DNA of 64,000 nucleotides from Podospora pseudocomata (Eukaryota > Ascomycota > Sordariomycetes > Sordariales > Podosporaceae): positions 1,674,001-1,738,000 of the forward strand of contig NW_026946363.1 of NCBI RefSeq assembly GCF_035222375.1, given 5' to 3'. The notes below the pieces were generated by a model. That model worked only from the letters and a program-made list of their open reading frames with translations. It had not been told where the DNA came from and made no database searches. The position numbers were made by a program, and so were the translations under genes. The stretch's first letter is position 1; each line of letters starts with the position of its first letter. This document shows positions 22,901 through 33,383 of the stretch, one piece after another.

Positions 22901-25900
22901 CGAGGAGCCGACAATCGAGGAGCCGACAATCGAGGAAACCATGATCGAAGAATCAACACCCGAAGAACCGACAATCGAGGGGCCCTCTGTTACAACGCAT
23001 GAGTCTGTTGAGCCCGTCATTGCCACTCCAGCGGTCGAAGAGGCCATCGTTCTAGCATCTCAACAGTCTACGGCACGCCGACTACCATTACTCGAATATG
23101 TCCCTGAGCCTATCGAGCCATCAGTTCCAGCAATCCAAGAGGTAACGAAGCCATCCAAAAAGTCCAGGAAGAAGAAAAAGAAGGGTTCCAAAGCCGGTAG
23201 TTCCGAGCCTACTTCTACCATTGCAACGCCTTCCCAGGAATTCAGCAATCCTCTTGAGACCACAGTCGAAGAGCCCTTTCTTATGCCCAAGTCACAGTAT
23301 GAACCCACCGAACCAATGACTGTCAATGAGCCAAAGTCTTTTTTATCGGAGGCAACGGCCGTAGCGCTTCCGGAGTCCGACACAGAGGATGAGCTAATCC
23401 CCGCTCCTGAGCCAGAGATCACCAAGCCTTCTCCAGTGATCGACGAGTTCGATGCTTCTGACGCTGCTCTGTCGGAGCTTCCGAAGGCTCTCGATGTCGA
23501 AGGTGAGCCTGCGACCTTGACAGCCCAGCAACCCAAGGCTTTCGAGGCAGTTGGTATTCCCGAGGAGACCACGCCCATTGTTAAAGAACCAGCCTCAGAA
23601 GCACTTGTTCCAGAGCCATCAACAGACAAGCATTCAGTGGGCGCTGTTGAAATTGAGCCTGCGCAAGAGGTGATTCGACAACAATCCAAAGCTGAACAAC
23701 TCCCTGTTGCTGCTTCGCAGCCCGAGGTGATTGACGGGCCAGTTTTGGAGAAGCAAACCATTGAGGCAAACACTCTTGTTGTCGACCCCGTTCAAGAGCC
23801 GAGTCGAGATCGCTCTTTGGAAATTTCAAACAACACTCCTTCTTCACCCACACTCAACCTGGAAGTTGAGATGCAGACGGAAACTTTGCCTGGCGTTGAA
23901 CCACCTACCGTCGCCGCTTCTCCGGCCGAGTCTATCGAGCTGGTTTCGCTTGTCCCTGAGGAGCTTGTTCAAGAGCCCGGTCAAGACCATATTTTGGACA
24001 TTTCCCAGACTTCTGAAATCGAGAATGCCCCCCTTGCTGTTCCTCAACCTGATACTACTGAGGAGCAAGCCAGTCCTGTCGTCGAAGAGATCGTCAATTT
24101 GCCAACTCAGCTTGGGGTTGCGATATCTTCTCGCAGCATTCCACAGACCGAGCAAGAGGTCGAGGTTCCTGCCGTGGCTGAACCTACTCTTATCGAGGAT
24201 CCTCTTGAGACATCTGACAAGGCCGAGATCGCCCCTTCCATCGACTCTCCCGTCTCGATTGAGGAGCAGTCTATTCCGCCTGAGACAACTGAGTGCAGCG
24301 TTGCTCTTTCAGAAGAACCGATCACCGAATTCAGGCAAATTTCAGCCGAGCAGCAAGATGAAGTCTTCGTGCTCCCTGTCGTCGAGTCCAAGAAGCAAAA
24401 GAGAAAGAAGAATAAGAAGAAGGGCAAGAAAATCGAGGTTGAGAATCAGCCTGAGTCTTCTTCTGAGGTCACGCCTGCTCCTGGGCCCTCTTCTGGGACT
24501 ACACTGGAGCCTGCTCTAGAGCCTACTTCTGATCTTGTCATTGCTCCAGCTGCGGAGTCCACCCCTGAGATTTCTGTCCAGCTTGTCAAGGACCCTTTCG
24601 ACGACCCTGTCCAAGAGCCTACCACAGCCCTCGAGGTCGCTCCTGTCCACTCGACTAGAGAAGCTGAAGTCGCTGAAAGGCCAATCGATCGCCAGCTTCC
24701 TGTTGAAGAGCCACTTATTCAGCAACCCGAGTCTAAAGTTAGAGACTTTGCTGACGAAGAATTCTTCCCCTTGCCAACAAAAAAGTCAAAGAAGAACAAG
24801 AAGGGAAAGAATGTCCCCGCGGTGATCGACGATCATGACGGCGGCTCTGGTGTCACTACGCCGCTGATCATCGAGGAGCAGAAGCATGCACTTTTTGCTG
24901 CTCCTGAAGCTCACACTCCTCTAGTTGAAAAGGCGTCAAATGGTTCTCCAGATGAGGCAATTCTTGTGGAGGAACGCGGCTCTGCGGTTGGTGATGCTTC
25001 GATTGAGGAATCTCCGGTTCCTGAAGAGACGCCAGTCACCGAGACACCTACCGTGGAAGTTTCGGTTGTTGAGACTTCTGACGAGGAGACACCCTCTGTC
25101 GAAGACGCTCCAATCGTTGAAGTTGAAATTCTAGACGCCGAGACGGCTCCTGTGGTGGAGGTGGACGTTGTCGAGGAGACTCCCACTGTGGAGCAGGAGC
25201 CTGTGTATACAGAGGTTCAAGAGCCTATTGTTATCAACATGGAGGAAGAGCCCATCACCATCGCTTTGCCCAAGCCTATCAGCAGACAACAGACACCCGA
25301 CATGCTCACTCGCGAGGCTGAGGTGACGCCTCTTCCTCCCAGCAGACCACAGACTCCCGTTCTTGAGAAGGTGGCTGTTCCTTTGCCCTCAACTCCCGCC
25401 AGCCAACAACAGGCTGGCAATCATACCGTTGTAACTCCTGCGCCTGTCACTAGAGACTTGGGCTTGCTTCCTGAGATCTCTTTACTTCCGCCAATTAGCC
25501 TTGAGAGAACACCCCCGTGGAGTGTCAAAGAGCAAGTCGACCTCACTCCCGCTCAAGAAAGCAGCCACATTTCGCATGATCCACCGTTCGAGTACGAAGG
25601 ACGGCGCAAAAAGATCAAGACTGTGGAGGCAGAGCAAGTTGAACTTGATGAGCCTGCTGTGCCCGCCGGTGCTGAGGTTGATGAGAGCTCTAACAAGGGG
25701 AAGAACAAGGAGGAGGCTGTTGTTGCGGCGAGCGCACTTGCAGGTGGCGTTTCGTTGTTCGACAAGTTAAAGGAGAAGGAGAAAGAGGAGTGGAGAGTGA
25801 TGGGGGATGCAAATATCAGTGTGTTGACTTCAGGTTGGGACGATATGGGGTCTGTGCTGGGTGGTGCACCGGTTTATGAGGAGTATGACGAGAAGGGAAA

Positions 25901-28624
25901 GAAAGCGGTTGGGAGCTTGTACGATGAGGAAGATGAAGATAAAGTTGAAAAGAAGGCAAGGAGATCATGGAAGATTGAGGCTGGACTGGGGAGGATGGAT
26001 TCAGAGACGATTCCCAGGTCAGTCAGGGAGTTGTCCAAGGCGAAGACAGAGGATACATCAGAGAGGGGGAGGAAGATGGAGCGTGGGAAGAGCTCGCCGT
26101 CGCCAGAGCCTGTGCAGCGGTCGTTCTCTTTCCCGGATGATATTGCTGATGAGGAGGCATTCGAGACACGCGATACCACGGGTGATGAGAAGAAGGAGCA
26201 TGTCCGGGAGATGGTTCCTGTGGCAGACCAGCCTGTCCGGCTTCCACGCATGTCTAGCTTTGGGGACTTTATGCGATCTCATGCTAGTCTGCCGCCGGTT
26301 CAAGAGGAGCTCTCGGAGGAGGATGAGCCCAAGAAGCAAAAGACGCCTGTCCGGCTCAACACACCGGCACATCATGCTTTACGAGACAGCGGTCTTGGAG
26401 GAGAGTCTCCCCGTGTTTCTCGAGGTCTCCAGCCTGGTGAGACGGAGCATCTCCGTGACAGCGGTGTTCACCTCACACCACGCAACAGCACCGAGGTGGA
26501 ACGTCAACAAAAGAGACGTTCACCACTGGGCGGAAGTGTTCGCCTGTTGGAGCCTTCACCGCCCCCTCACACGCCTGAGCCAGAAAAATCAGCGGTTGCA
26601 TCGGCTGTTCCCAGCAGCAGTAGCGCCAAGCGGATTGGGCCCAACACCAGCATTCAACGCCTCCGCACGCCTGAGCCGTTGCGGCCTGACAGCCCAGGCA
26701 GTGCCGGGAGCATCCGGTCGCACAACACTGCAACCCCCCCGCTCCGACGAATGGACAAGCGAACCAGTGGGAACTTGCGGTCAGGCACGTCTAGCCAAAC
26801 AGAGCTAGCCGCCAAGGCCCGCGAGCAGGGACACGGCCAAAATTCATCCTCAACCGACCTTTCCCCAGCCATCGCTATCACTGGAGCTGCCGCACTGGGA
26901 GCCCTGGCCGCTGCTACCACCACCACTACCACCTCAACAGGCTCATCGTCCACATCTCCGCCCATTGCGAATGAAGGTCGCACCCGTGCCGCCAAGGACA
27001 TGTCTGATGTCTTTGTGAGTTTTATCCCCTGTCACTATTTTCATTATTCACTCTGCTAATCATGTTGTCCCGTCGACAGGAGGCTTATGGAGAGGGCCGA
27101 ATTGGCTCTCCACGCTCACCGACCCGTCCGCACAGCATGCGTCGCCGCCAAAGCTTGCAAGTAATTGAGCTCGAGGCCCGCGTCGAACAGCTTATACATG
27201 AAAACCAGCAGCTGGCAAACAGCCGCGCCCAAGCCGAATCCCAGCTGGCCCGCGGGAGCCTCTCCTCCGACAGTGACCGCGAATATGAAATCGAGCAGCT
27301 CAAGCGCGCCCTCAACGAAGCCAATGGCGTTATCGAGCGATTAAAACAAACCAATGAGGGCCTGCGCAACTCTACCTCTGCCATCGCCGTCCAGCACCAC
27401 GAGGAGGTTCGTCGCTACGAAGCCCAACAAGCTCAGGCCGCCAAAGAACTTCAGAAACAAGCGCGATCTGCCAAGGAAAAAGATGCCGAGATCGCCCATC
27501 TCCGCACCCAACTAGAGGCCTCGACCGAGGAAATCAAGAGGCTCCAGCAGCAGATTCTCGAGCAGAGCAGAGCCAGCGTCGACTCTGACTTCCTCGACGT
27601 CCGTGACATTGACTACTTTGACCATCGCTGCCAGCAGTTGTGCGCCCACGTCTCGCAATGGGTGCTCCGCTTCTCCAAGTTCAGCGACATGCGCGCATGT
27701 CGCTTGACGAATGAACTCAGCGATGAGAAGCTGATTGACCGTCTCGACAATGCCGTCCTTGACGGCTCCAATGTCGACACTTACCTCAATGACCGCGTCC
27801 GCCGTCGTGACATTTTCATGAGCATGACCATGACCATGATCTGGGAATTTGTCTTCACGCGGTATCTCTTCGGCATGGACCGTGAGCAACGCCAAAAGCT
27901 CAAGCACCTTGAGAAGCAGCTCATCGATGTCGGACCTCCCCACGCTGTCCGACAGTGGCGTGCCGTGACATTAACGCTCTTGTCACGCCGTCCAGGTTTC
28001 AAGAGGCAGCGGGATCAGGACACAGAGGCGGTTGTCCAAGCCATCTTGGACACTCTCGCCAAAATACTCCCTCCCCCTTCCAACCTGGAGGACCAAATCC
28101 AAGCCCAACTTCGCCGGGTAGTCCGTGAGGCGGTCGGGCTAGCAATAGAGATGCGCTGCCAAAGAGCAGAATACATCATGCTCCCTCCTCTCCAGCCCGA
28201 GTACGACGACGCCGGCGAACTCGTCGAAGACGTCAAGTTCAACGCCGCCCTCATGAACGACGGGGGACAGTCCAATCTCACCAATGAGGAGCTCGAATCG
28301 ACGGCTGCCACCGTCCGGGTGGTGCTGTTCCCGTTGGTGCTGAGAAAGGGGGATGACGAAGGGAGGGGGGATGACGAGATTGTTGTTACACCTGCGCAGG
28401 TTCTGGTTGCGAGGTCGGCGTATGCCTCGCCTGCCACGCCTACGCAGAGCATAAGGGGGAAGAATGTGAGGTTGTTGACTCCGATTAGTGATGCTGGTGG
28501 GGGGGCGAGCGTTGGGGGACGGAGCCCGAAGCAGGAGAGGGGGGTTATGGGGCCGCCGCCGCAGCCGGGGTTGAGGGGGCAGGGGAGTGATGTTAGTATG
28601 GGGGATCATGGGGGGTATATTTAG
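4996..28624 (+). CDS. lah: giant Leashin-like / involucrin-repeat protein (Woronin body tether)
   Basis: Seven exons (4996-6845, 6944-13602, 13651-18477, 18554-18748, 18804-19733, 19813-27014, 27080-28624) join in phase to about 7,735 residues. Start: tandem ATG ATG after CCAAA. Layout: Arg/Ser-rich basic N-terminus with FGIRNFFAL and a KKVKKRRSFKRK patch, several Gly/Ala-rich hydrophobic segments, and an Arg/Glu-rich coiled coil (about residues 690-920). Then come roughly fifty LPALPES-type repeats (about residues 1730-3440), an acidic EEP-rich region with eight lysine clusters, and a final exon with a heptad-like coil and a globular domain (DYFDHRCQQL to VARSAYAS). Known: such giants are annotated 'involucrin repeat protein'. 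In Neurospora, Leashin tethers Woronin bodies to the cortex or septum and is split into lah-1 and lah-2. I infer orthology from architecture and size. The join at 13602/13651 removes an in-frame TAA (13644) and is the weakest step. If it is not spliced, the gene breaks into two ORFs there. Confidence 0.75.
7664..7700 (+). repeat. Pro-Ala dipeptide repeat in the Leashin-like gene
   Basis: Alternating CCTGCT/CCTGCC units encode a short PAPAPA run in the N-terminal third of the giant protein. It is probably an extended rigid linker between the coiled coil and the basic/acidic region. Confidence 0.8.
10291..15470 (+). repeat. LPALPES/xPxSP protein repeat block in the Leashin-like gene
   Basis: Translation shows roughly fifty degenerate copies of a motif LPALPES-x-P-x-SP, spaced about 20-40 residues. 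Some runs are strictly 24 residues apart (for example the three units starting near 13438, 13510 and 13582). The motif is rich in Pro, Ser and acidic residues and is probably disordered. The repeats are diverged at DNA level, so they are not recent tandem duplications except locally. Confidence 0.85.
13603..13650 (+). other. candidate 48-nt intron carrying an in-frame stop within the repeat block
   Basis: The donor GTAAGT (13603-13608), a TTAAC branch-like motif (13636-13640) and the acceptor TAG (13648-13650) define a 48-nt, multiple-of-three intron. It contains the only in-frame stop (TAA 13644-13646) of a very long open frame. Without splicing, the frame reads in register through the stop, with the repeat period of 24 residues intact on both sides. 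The length is at the lower end for fungal introns. It could be a nascent intron, a programmed readthrough site, a true nonsense mutation or an assembly error. Confidence 0.5.
21022..21393 (+). repeat. four diverged ~36-residue repeats (EA-x-S/T-IPLPE type)
   Basis: Four consecutive units share the pattern (A/T)EA(M/I/L)(S/T)(I/V/T)PLP followed by an acidic stretch and a VAE-EQ motif. They start near TEAMSIPLP, AEAISIPLP, AETLTTPLP and AEALTVPLP. This is a local tandem amplification inside the acidic half of the Leashin-like protein. Confidence 0.75.
21722..22085 (+). repeat. tandem repeats of TETPLPE-x-TADE type
   Basis: Four units follow a common plan: A(T/A)(E/A)(T/I)(P/A)(L/F)(P/S), then an acidic D/E(E)-(L/V)(E/D)-P motif, then a variable linker with (V/N)QD. 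They begin at AEIALPEAT, TETPLPEDT, AATPLSDVT and TETPFPEVT. They form a second local amplification distinct from the LPALPES block. Confidence 0.7.
22878..22982 (+). repeat. 7 x 15-nt minisatellite encoding PTIEE
   Basis: Seven 15-nt units, the first four nearly identical (CCGACAATCGAGGAG), encode PTIEE-like pentapeptides. The near identity at DNA level indicates recent slippage or unequal exchange. The array should be length-polymorphic between strains without breaking the frame. Confidence 0.9.
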
Positions 28625-29126
28625 GGAATGAAAGAAGGGTGGAAATGATTTTAGGCGTTTAAGGTTGGGAATTTGGGATATAAAGGGGGTATGAAATGAT
28701 GGGGTGAATATTTATGAGACGGGTGGGATATTATGTGTTGGGTATTCTTTTGTTATGTTTGGAGGGGGTGGGGGTGGAAAAAGATTATTTTAATATTCCT
28801 GGAGATGGATGTATTTTTTGGAGGGGGGGATTTTATCTTGTCGGATTGTTTTGAGTTGTTGTTGTTACATACCCTGCTCTTGCTGCTGTTATCGTTATTT
28901 TGAAGTTTTCTCTGCTCTTGAAAGTTTTGAACCCGTTTTGAAAGATAAAATGCGTTTTTGCTATCAATACTTTGGAGTGTCGTTGCTGTGTTTGGTGGGA
29001 GGTGGTGTTGTTGCTGATTGTTTGGCAAAGATGAAGTTGAAGTTTTACATCTCTTGCTTTGTTGGCTCGGCCGTTGCGATAGAGAGAAATTTGGGCAGGT
29101 GGCTGGCTGGCTATCATGGTAAAGAA

Positions 29127-29159
<33 letters not shown>

Positions 29160-30297
29160 TTACGAACTTTCTACCAATTATTTGATGACAACTCACTCTG
29201 CTTCTTTCTGCACGTCAGTTTAGATATCATGATGCAAATGGGATTTGGAGGCGAAATGTGACTTGTTCTTTTCTCAACTCTGTTTGACCTTTTGCTTGAT
29301 GTGTCTGTTGTGATCCATGCCGGGTAGTGCTGGTGGTATCTTCTACATTGATATCGTCATCAGCCCGGGCAGACAATCCTTTAAAGAAACGTAGGTATCT
29401 GTTGGTTTTATCTTGCAAACTGGTGCCAACGGGGCACATGGTGGGTGAAGGTAAGGGGGAGACAATATGTTCAAAGGATTACAGTTTCCTTCTCATACAT
29501 TCCTCTGCTTGTCTCATTCCTAGTGCAGCTTCAGTTTCTACATCATCAACCACACTACTCACCCTAAGTATCTCGAGTGTTGTCAGAAAGGGACCGCCTT
29601 ACTCACCAACTCAAATCACGGTACCACACCCTAGAGAATATCACATCTCACCTAACCATCGAATCTGCCCAAAACAAGCAAATCATATTTCTCCCAAAAT
29701 TACTTCCTATCATCTACCTAACTGCCTTGTTTCCCCCATCCCCCCTTAACCCGTTTTATCTTCCCCCATAACTAAGATACTACCCATTTTACACAACCTT
29801 TTACACTCCCTCCAAATTTCCACCCACAAATCCATTTTACACAACACCTACATTTCTGAAAATGTTTCCCCTCTTTTCCCATCTTCCCCTTTCCCTCCTC
29901 AAAAAGAAAAAACTGCAATAATGGTATAAAACGAGCGAGGAGTGAAAAGCAACAAAAGAAAAGCCAGAAGAGCAGACAAAACAAAGGAAACCCATAGTAG
30001 AAACTATCACCCCCAAACACCGACCGTGCTTGCCTTGCTCCTCGAAACTGCGCCACTCTTAGCATCGGCGATAACCTCCTCGCCCAGACTTTTTCTGTCT
30101 GTTTCCTTTTCCTCACCATTAATCTTGTTTGCTGTCCCCCGAAACCCCCATTTGTCTCAGCCCAACAGAAAGCCTGCTCAATCTTGTAGTGTCAAGATGT
30201 GCAAGATACGGTGCCAACAGAGCATATAAAACTGCTTTGACATGAGAAAAACCAGCAATATCAATACCTCATAGATCACAACACCTTCTCTGGAAAC
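28625..30297. other. convergent intergenic region, Leashin-like gene and transcription factor
   Basis: The 3' ends of two convergent genes face each other across about 1.7 kb with no supported gene. The first ~200 nt after the Leashin-like stop are markedly G/T/A-rich and C-poor on the plus strand. The part near the transcription factor (about 29.5-30.2 kb) is A/C/T-rich and G-poor. Thus each presumed 3' UTR or terminator is G/U-rich in its own transcript. A GAT microsatellite lies at 29129-29159. Confidence 0.6.
29129..29159 (+). repeat. (GAT)n microsatellite, about 10 copies
   Basis: An uninterrupted run of GAT/ATG trinucleotides lies in non-coding DNA between convergent genes. It is an ordinary slippage-prone microsatellite. 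Confidence 0.9.
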
Positions 30298-33200
30298 CTA
30301 ATTCGGTCCCCATTGTGTTTGTGAGTGCTGCTGTTGATGATGGGGAGTATGAGCATGTCCCATCTGAGCACCCAGGTTATGATTCATCTGAGCAGAGTGG
30401 TCCACCTGAAAGGAATTGAAGCTGAGCTCGCCGGTATTGGGGTCGGTAGGGAACAGAACATTGATAGCATCCTGCCAAAAAACAATGGTCAGTGATCGTG
30501 GAACACGCATCAGAGAGAACAAACACCTACCCAGTCAATATTATCCATCACGTTGATGGCCGCCCCAGGCCCAGCAATGCTTCCATGACGTTGTGGCTGA
30601 CCAACAACACTTCCACCATCACTGCTATTCTCAGGACTTCCAGGGTTCATATGCGGGAAACCCCACAGAACCTCACCGTTAGAGACACCGGCAAACACCA
30701 TGTTGGGCATGATCGTTGGCTGTTGCGGAGGAAACATCATGGGTGAGTGCCCGAAAGGAGGAACGCGGGCCGGCATGCTCGAAGGCACCGAGTGAGCCAT
30801 ATTGCCATGTGGCATTGGCATATTGATGGTGGGAATGGCATTTACAGGCATCTGGGGCATGCTTGGGTCAGGCTTCAACCCATGACCTGGACCGTTAACC
30901 GTCTGGTGCATCTGTTGCTGATGTTGAGGAAACGACCCGGTAGGAACCATGGCGTGTGACTGAATAGGTGATTCTTTCACGGCCTGCTTGTAGGGAACGG
31001 CCCTGGCAATACCAGTTGGCGCGCGGACCTTTCGCATGCCGAGATAGACGCTCGTCTTGCCCATGATCTCGGTCAAGATCTTGAGACTCTTTTGATCCCG
31101 CGCCTCATTGGGGTCCAAGTTGAAGACATAGTCGAGACACCTCCAGATCCTATTACACTCCTTGTTCTGAGGCCGGTAATAAATCTCCGTGGCCAAGAGA
31201 AGGGCGATCTGATATTGCTGGTAAGCTCCAAGATACCATGACCAGTCCCGAAATCTGGGATCAGATTCGAGCTGAATCGCAGTTTCAATGATCAGAATGC
31301 CGCTCGTAATCAGAAGACCGTTCAGGCGTTCGGGCAATGGACTTGTAGCGTTAGAGTGGTACGGGTGTAGCACCATGGCGTGCAACCGATAGATCAGAAG
31401 CTGCATGACAAGCTTCGCATATTTCTGAGCCGGCACCTCTTCGTTGAGGAAGCGGTTGTACTTCTCAAACATGCGCTTGCGAAAGTTTTCAATCTTGGTG
31501 AGTACGGCTGTCAGTGTTGTCTTGTGCGTTTCCAGCTTGCGTCGGTCCGCCCAGATGATGCGCATCATCTCGTTGATCTCAAATCTCATCAACACAAGCA
31601 TTGTCGACGTCCACTGATCAGCCGGTGGTGGGACAGAAACCATGTTCGCCGTGAGGTCGGTCTCTTCGCAGTTCAAAGGAAGCTTGGTATCATAGTCCTC
31701 GCGCCGAATGGCTGGCTTCGGTCCTTGGGCTTCGCATGTCCGTATGTCCAGGAAGCACAGCTGGTGCCAAACAAGCCGTCGCACGTGTGTTTCCAAGGGG
31801 CTAAGGCCGTAAGCCTCACCATCGCGGTGAAGCCCCATACACTCGGCCATTCTCACAGCAGCACCAACCAGCACAGAGTGTGCTCTCGATACCTCGTCTC
31901 TACACAGCGGAAGCTGTGTATTTGTGTCAGCCAACTTTGCACGCCCCACAATGGTGGTACCGACTTACCATGTACATGATAAACGCCTGCATCGTCTCGA
32001 ACTTTGTTGTTCGCAGAAAGTTGGCCTTGCTCAGCGCCGTCTCGGTGGCCACCTTCATGTGAGCCACGATGGCGCTTTTCGTATTTCCAAATTCATTTTG
32101 AGCCTGGACTTCATCAAGACTGACTGCAGCACTGAACCAAGCAGCAAACACCAGTGCCTGCACCGATGGACGGGGCTCCCAGTTTTGTGCGATATCGTCC
32201 CAGAAGGACTGATACAAGGCCTCGAAAGACGGCCTGTGAACACACCGCGCAATAGGGTGAACTGCTTCAAAGTAGCGGTTGACCAGGCGCTGGCCCCACT
32301 CCCGACTTCCAGGTAACAGCTGTTCCAACGGCGGCGATACACCAGCTTGGCCAAAGAAGAAGCCGCTTGTGGGTGGAAGATAAGAGTCACCCGGCTTGAG
32401 AAAGTCAGGGAGCATGTCGAAAGACGCCTCTGACGTGCCGTCACCCCCTAGCATCTGGGATGCCCCATTGAACCAGGGCGTAGTGGCAGAAGAAGGCGTC
32501 GTAGCTATCGGGGAACCTGCAATGCCGGCTTGAATCTAGACAATCAAACTCCATCAGAAACTTTCCTCGATATTTTGAACTCTGAATAACTCACCTCTTC
32601 CGAAATGCGTGGTCTGTTGAGTCCGCCAATTCTCTCGGTAATTCTCATTTTTCCAACTCGGATGCCTAGATCGATCAAGTCGTCGGTACCAACCCCATCG
32701 GGATAGTCATCATAGGTGAGATCAAGCGCCACCATGGAGCTGATCTGGAGGTCACGCTCCTCGTCAAAGTCATCCTCAACGTCGTCAGCCAGAATCCGTT
32801 GCTGTCGTGAACCACCACTTCTGCCTCCACCACCTCCGGTAGCCCCTCTAGCAACATCCCTCTCAAACTGCCTCTCAAGCGACCCAACCTTCTCCTTGAT
32901 CTCCGTAAGCCTTATCTGACTGGCCTCGTCAAGCTTGGGTCCGAGGTAGAGACATTCTCTTGAAAATCTCACACAGTTGCTGCACGTCGCACCCTTGTTG
33001 CATTTGAGTTTTCGCCGCCGGCATTCGAGGCAGGAAGTGATCATGCGCAACCGCCTACGAATGGGCTTCGGGCCAGTAGTTGAAGACGATGTTCCATTAG
33101 GATTCTGCCCCGTTGGTGTGGTTGTCCCCTCCCTACCTGTGTTTGGAGTCCCAGCTCCTTCTCCATTCGCACTTGGCAACGGCTGTTGCTGCTGTTGATG

Positions 33201-33383
33201 TGGCGGCGGCACCGTCGTCGAACTGCCTCTCCTAGATCCGGCATGGGCCGTGCCGTCCAAGCCAACCCCAAGATGCGATGGTGACATGTGGGCCGCATGA
33301 TGCGGTGCGGGTGTGGCATAACCGCCTTGGCTTGGTTGGAATCCCACCGGGACTGTGGGATGCTGTTGATACCTGGCAGCCAT
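30298..33383 (-). CDS. Zn2Cys6 fungal-specific transcription factor
   Basis: Minus-strand exons 33383-32595, 32535-31969, 31913-30531 and 30471-30298 join in phase to 970 residues. The start is the first ATG in frame (context ATCATGGCTGCC). Residues 118-144 form the binuclear zinc cluster, C-x2-C-x6-C-x5-C-x2-C-x6-C, with the basic run RRRKLK between the second and third cysteines. A linker and short coil follow (IKEKVGSLERQFE). The fungal-specific middle homology domain starts at about residue 349 (NRYFEAVHPIARCVHRPSF) and runs to about 620, with a mid-domain stretch DIRTCEAQGPKPAIRREDY. N- and C-termini are rich in Gln, His, Pro, Met and Gly, as in activation regions. The family binds CGG-type half sites in the nucleus. 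The target genes cannot be read from the sequence, and it does not look like XLR-1, CLR-1 or CLR-2 in its zinc cluster. A 4.4 kb gene-free upstream region suggests complex regulation. Confidence 0.93.

Noticed and set aside
31380-31979. 199-codon plus-strand frame over the transcription factor
   Set aside because: Antisense to the well-supported middle homology domain; no independent evidence.
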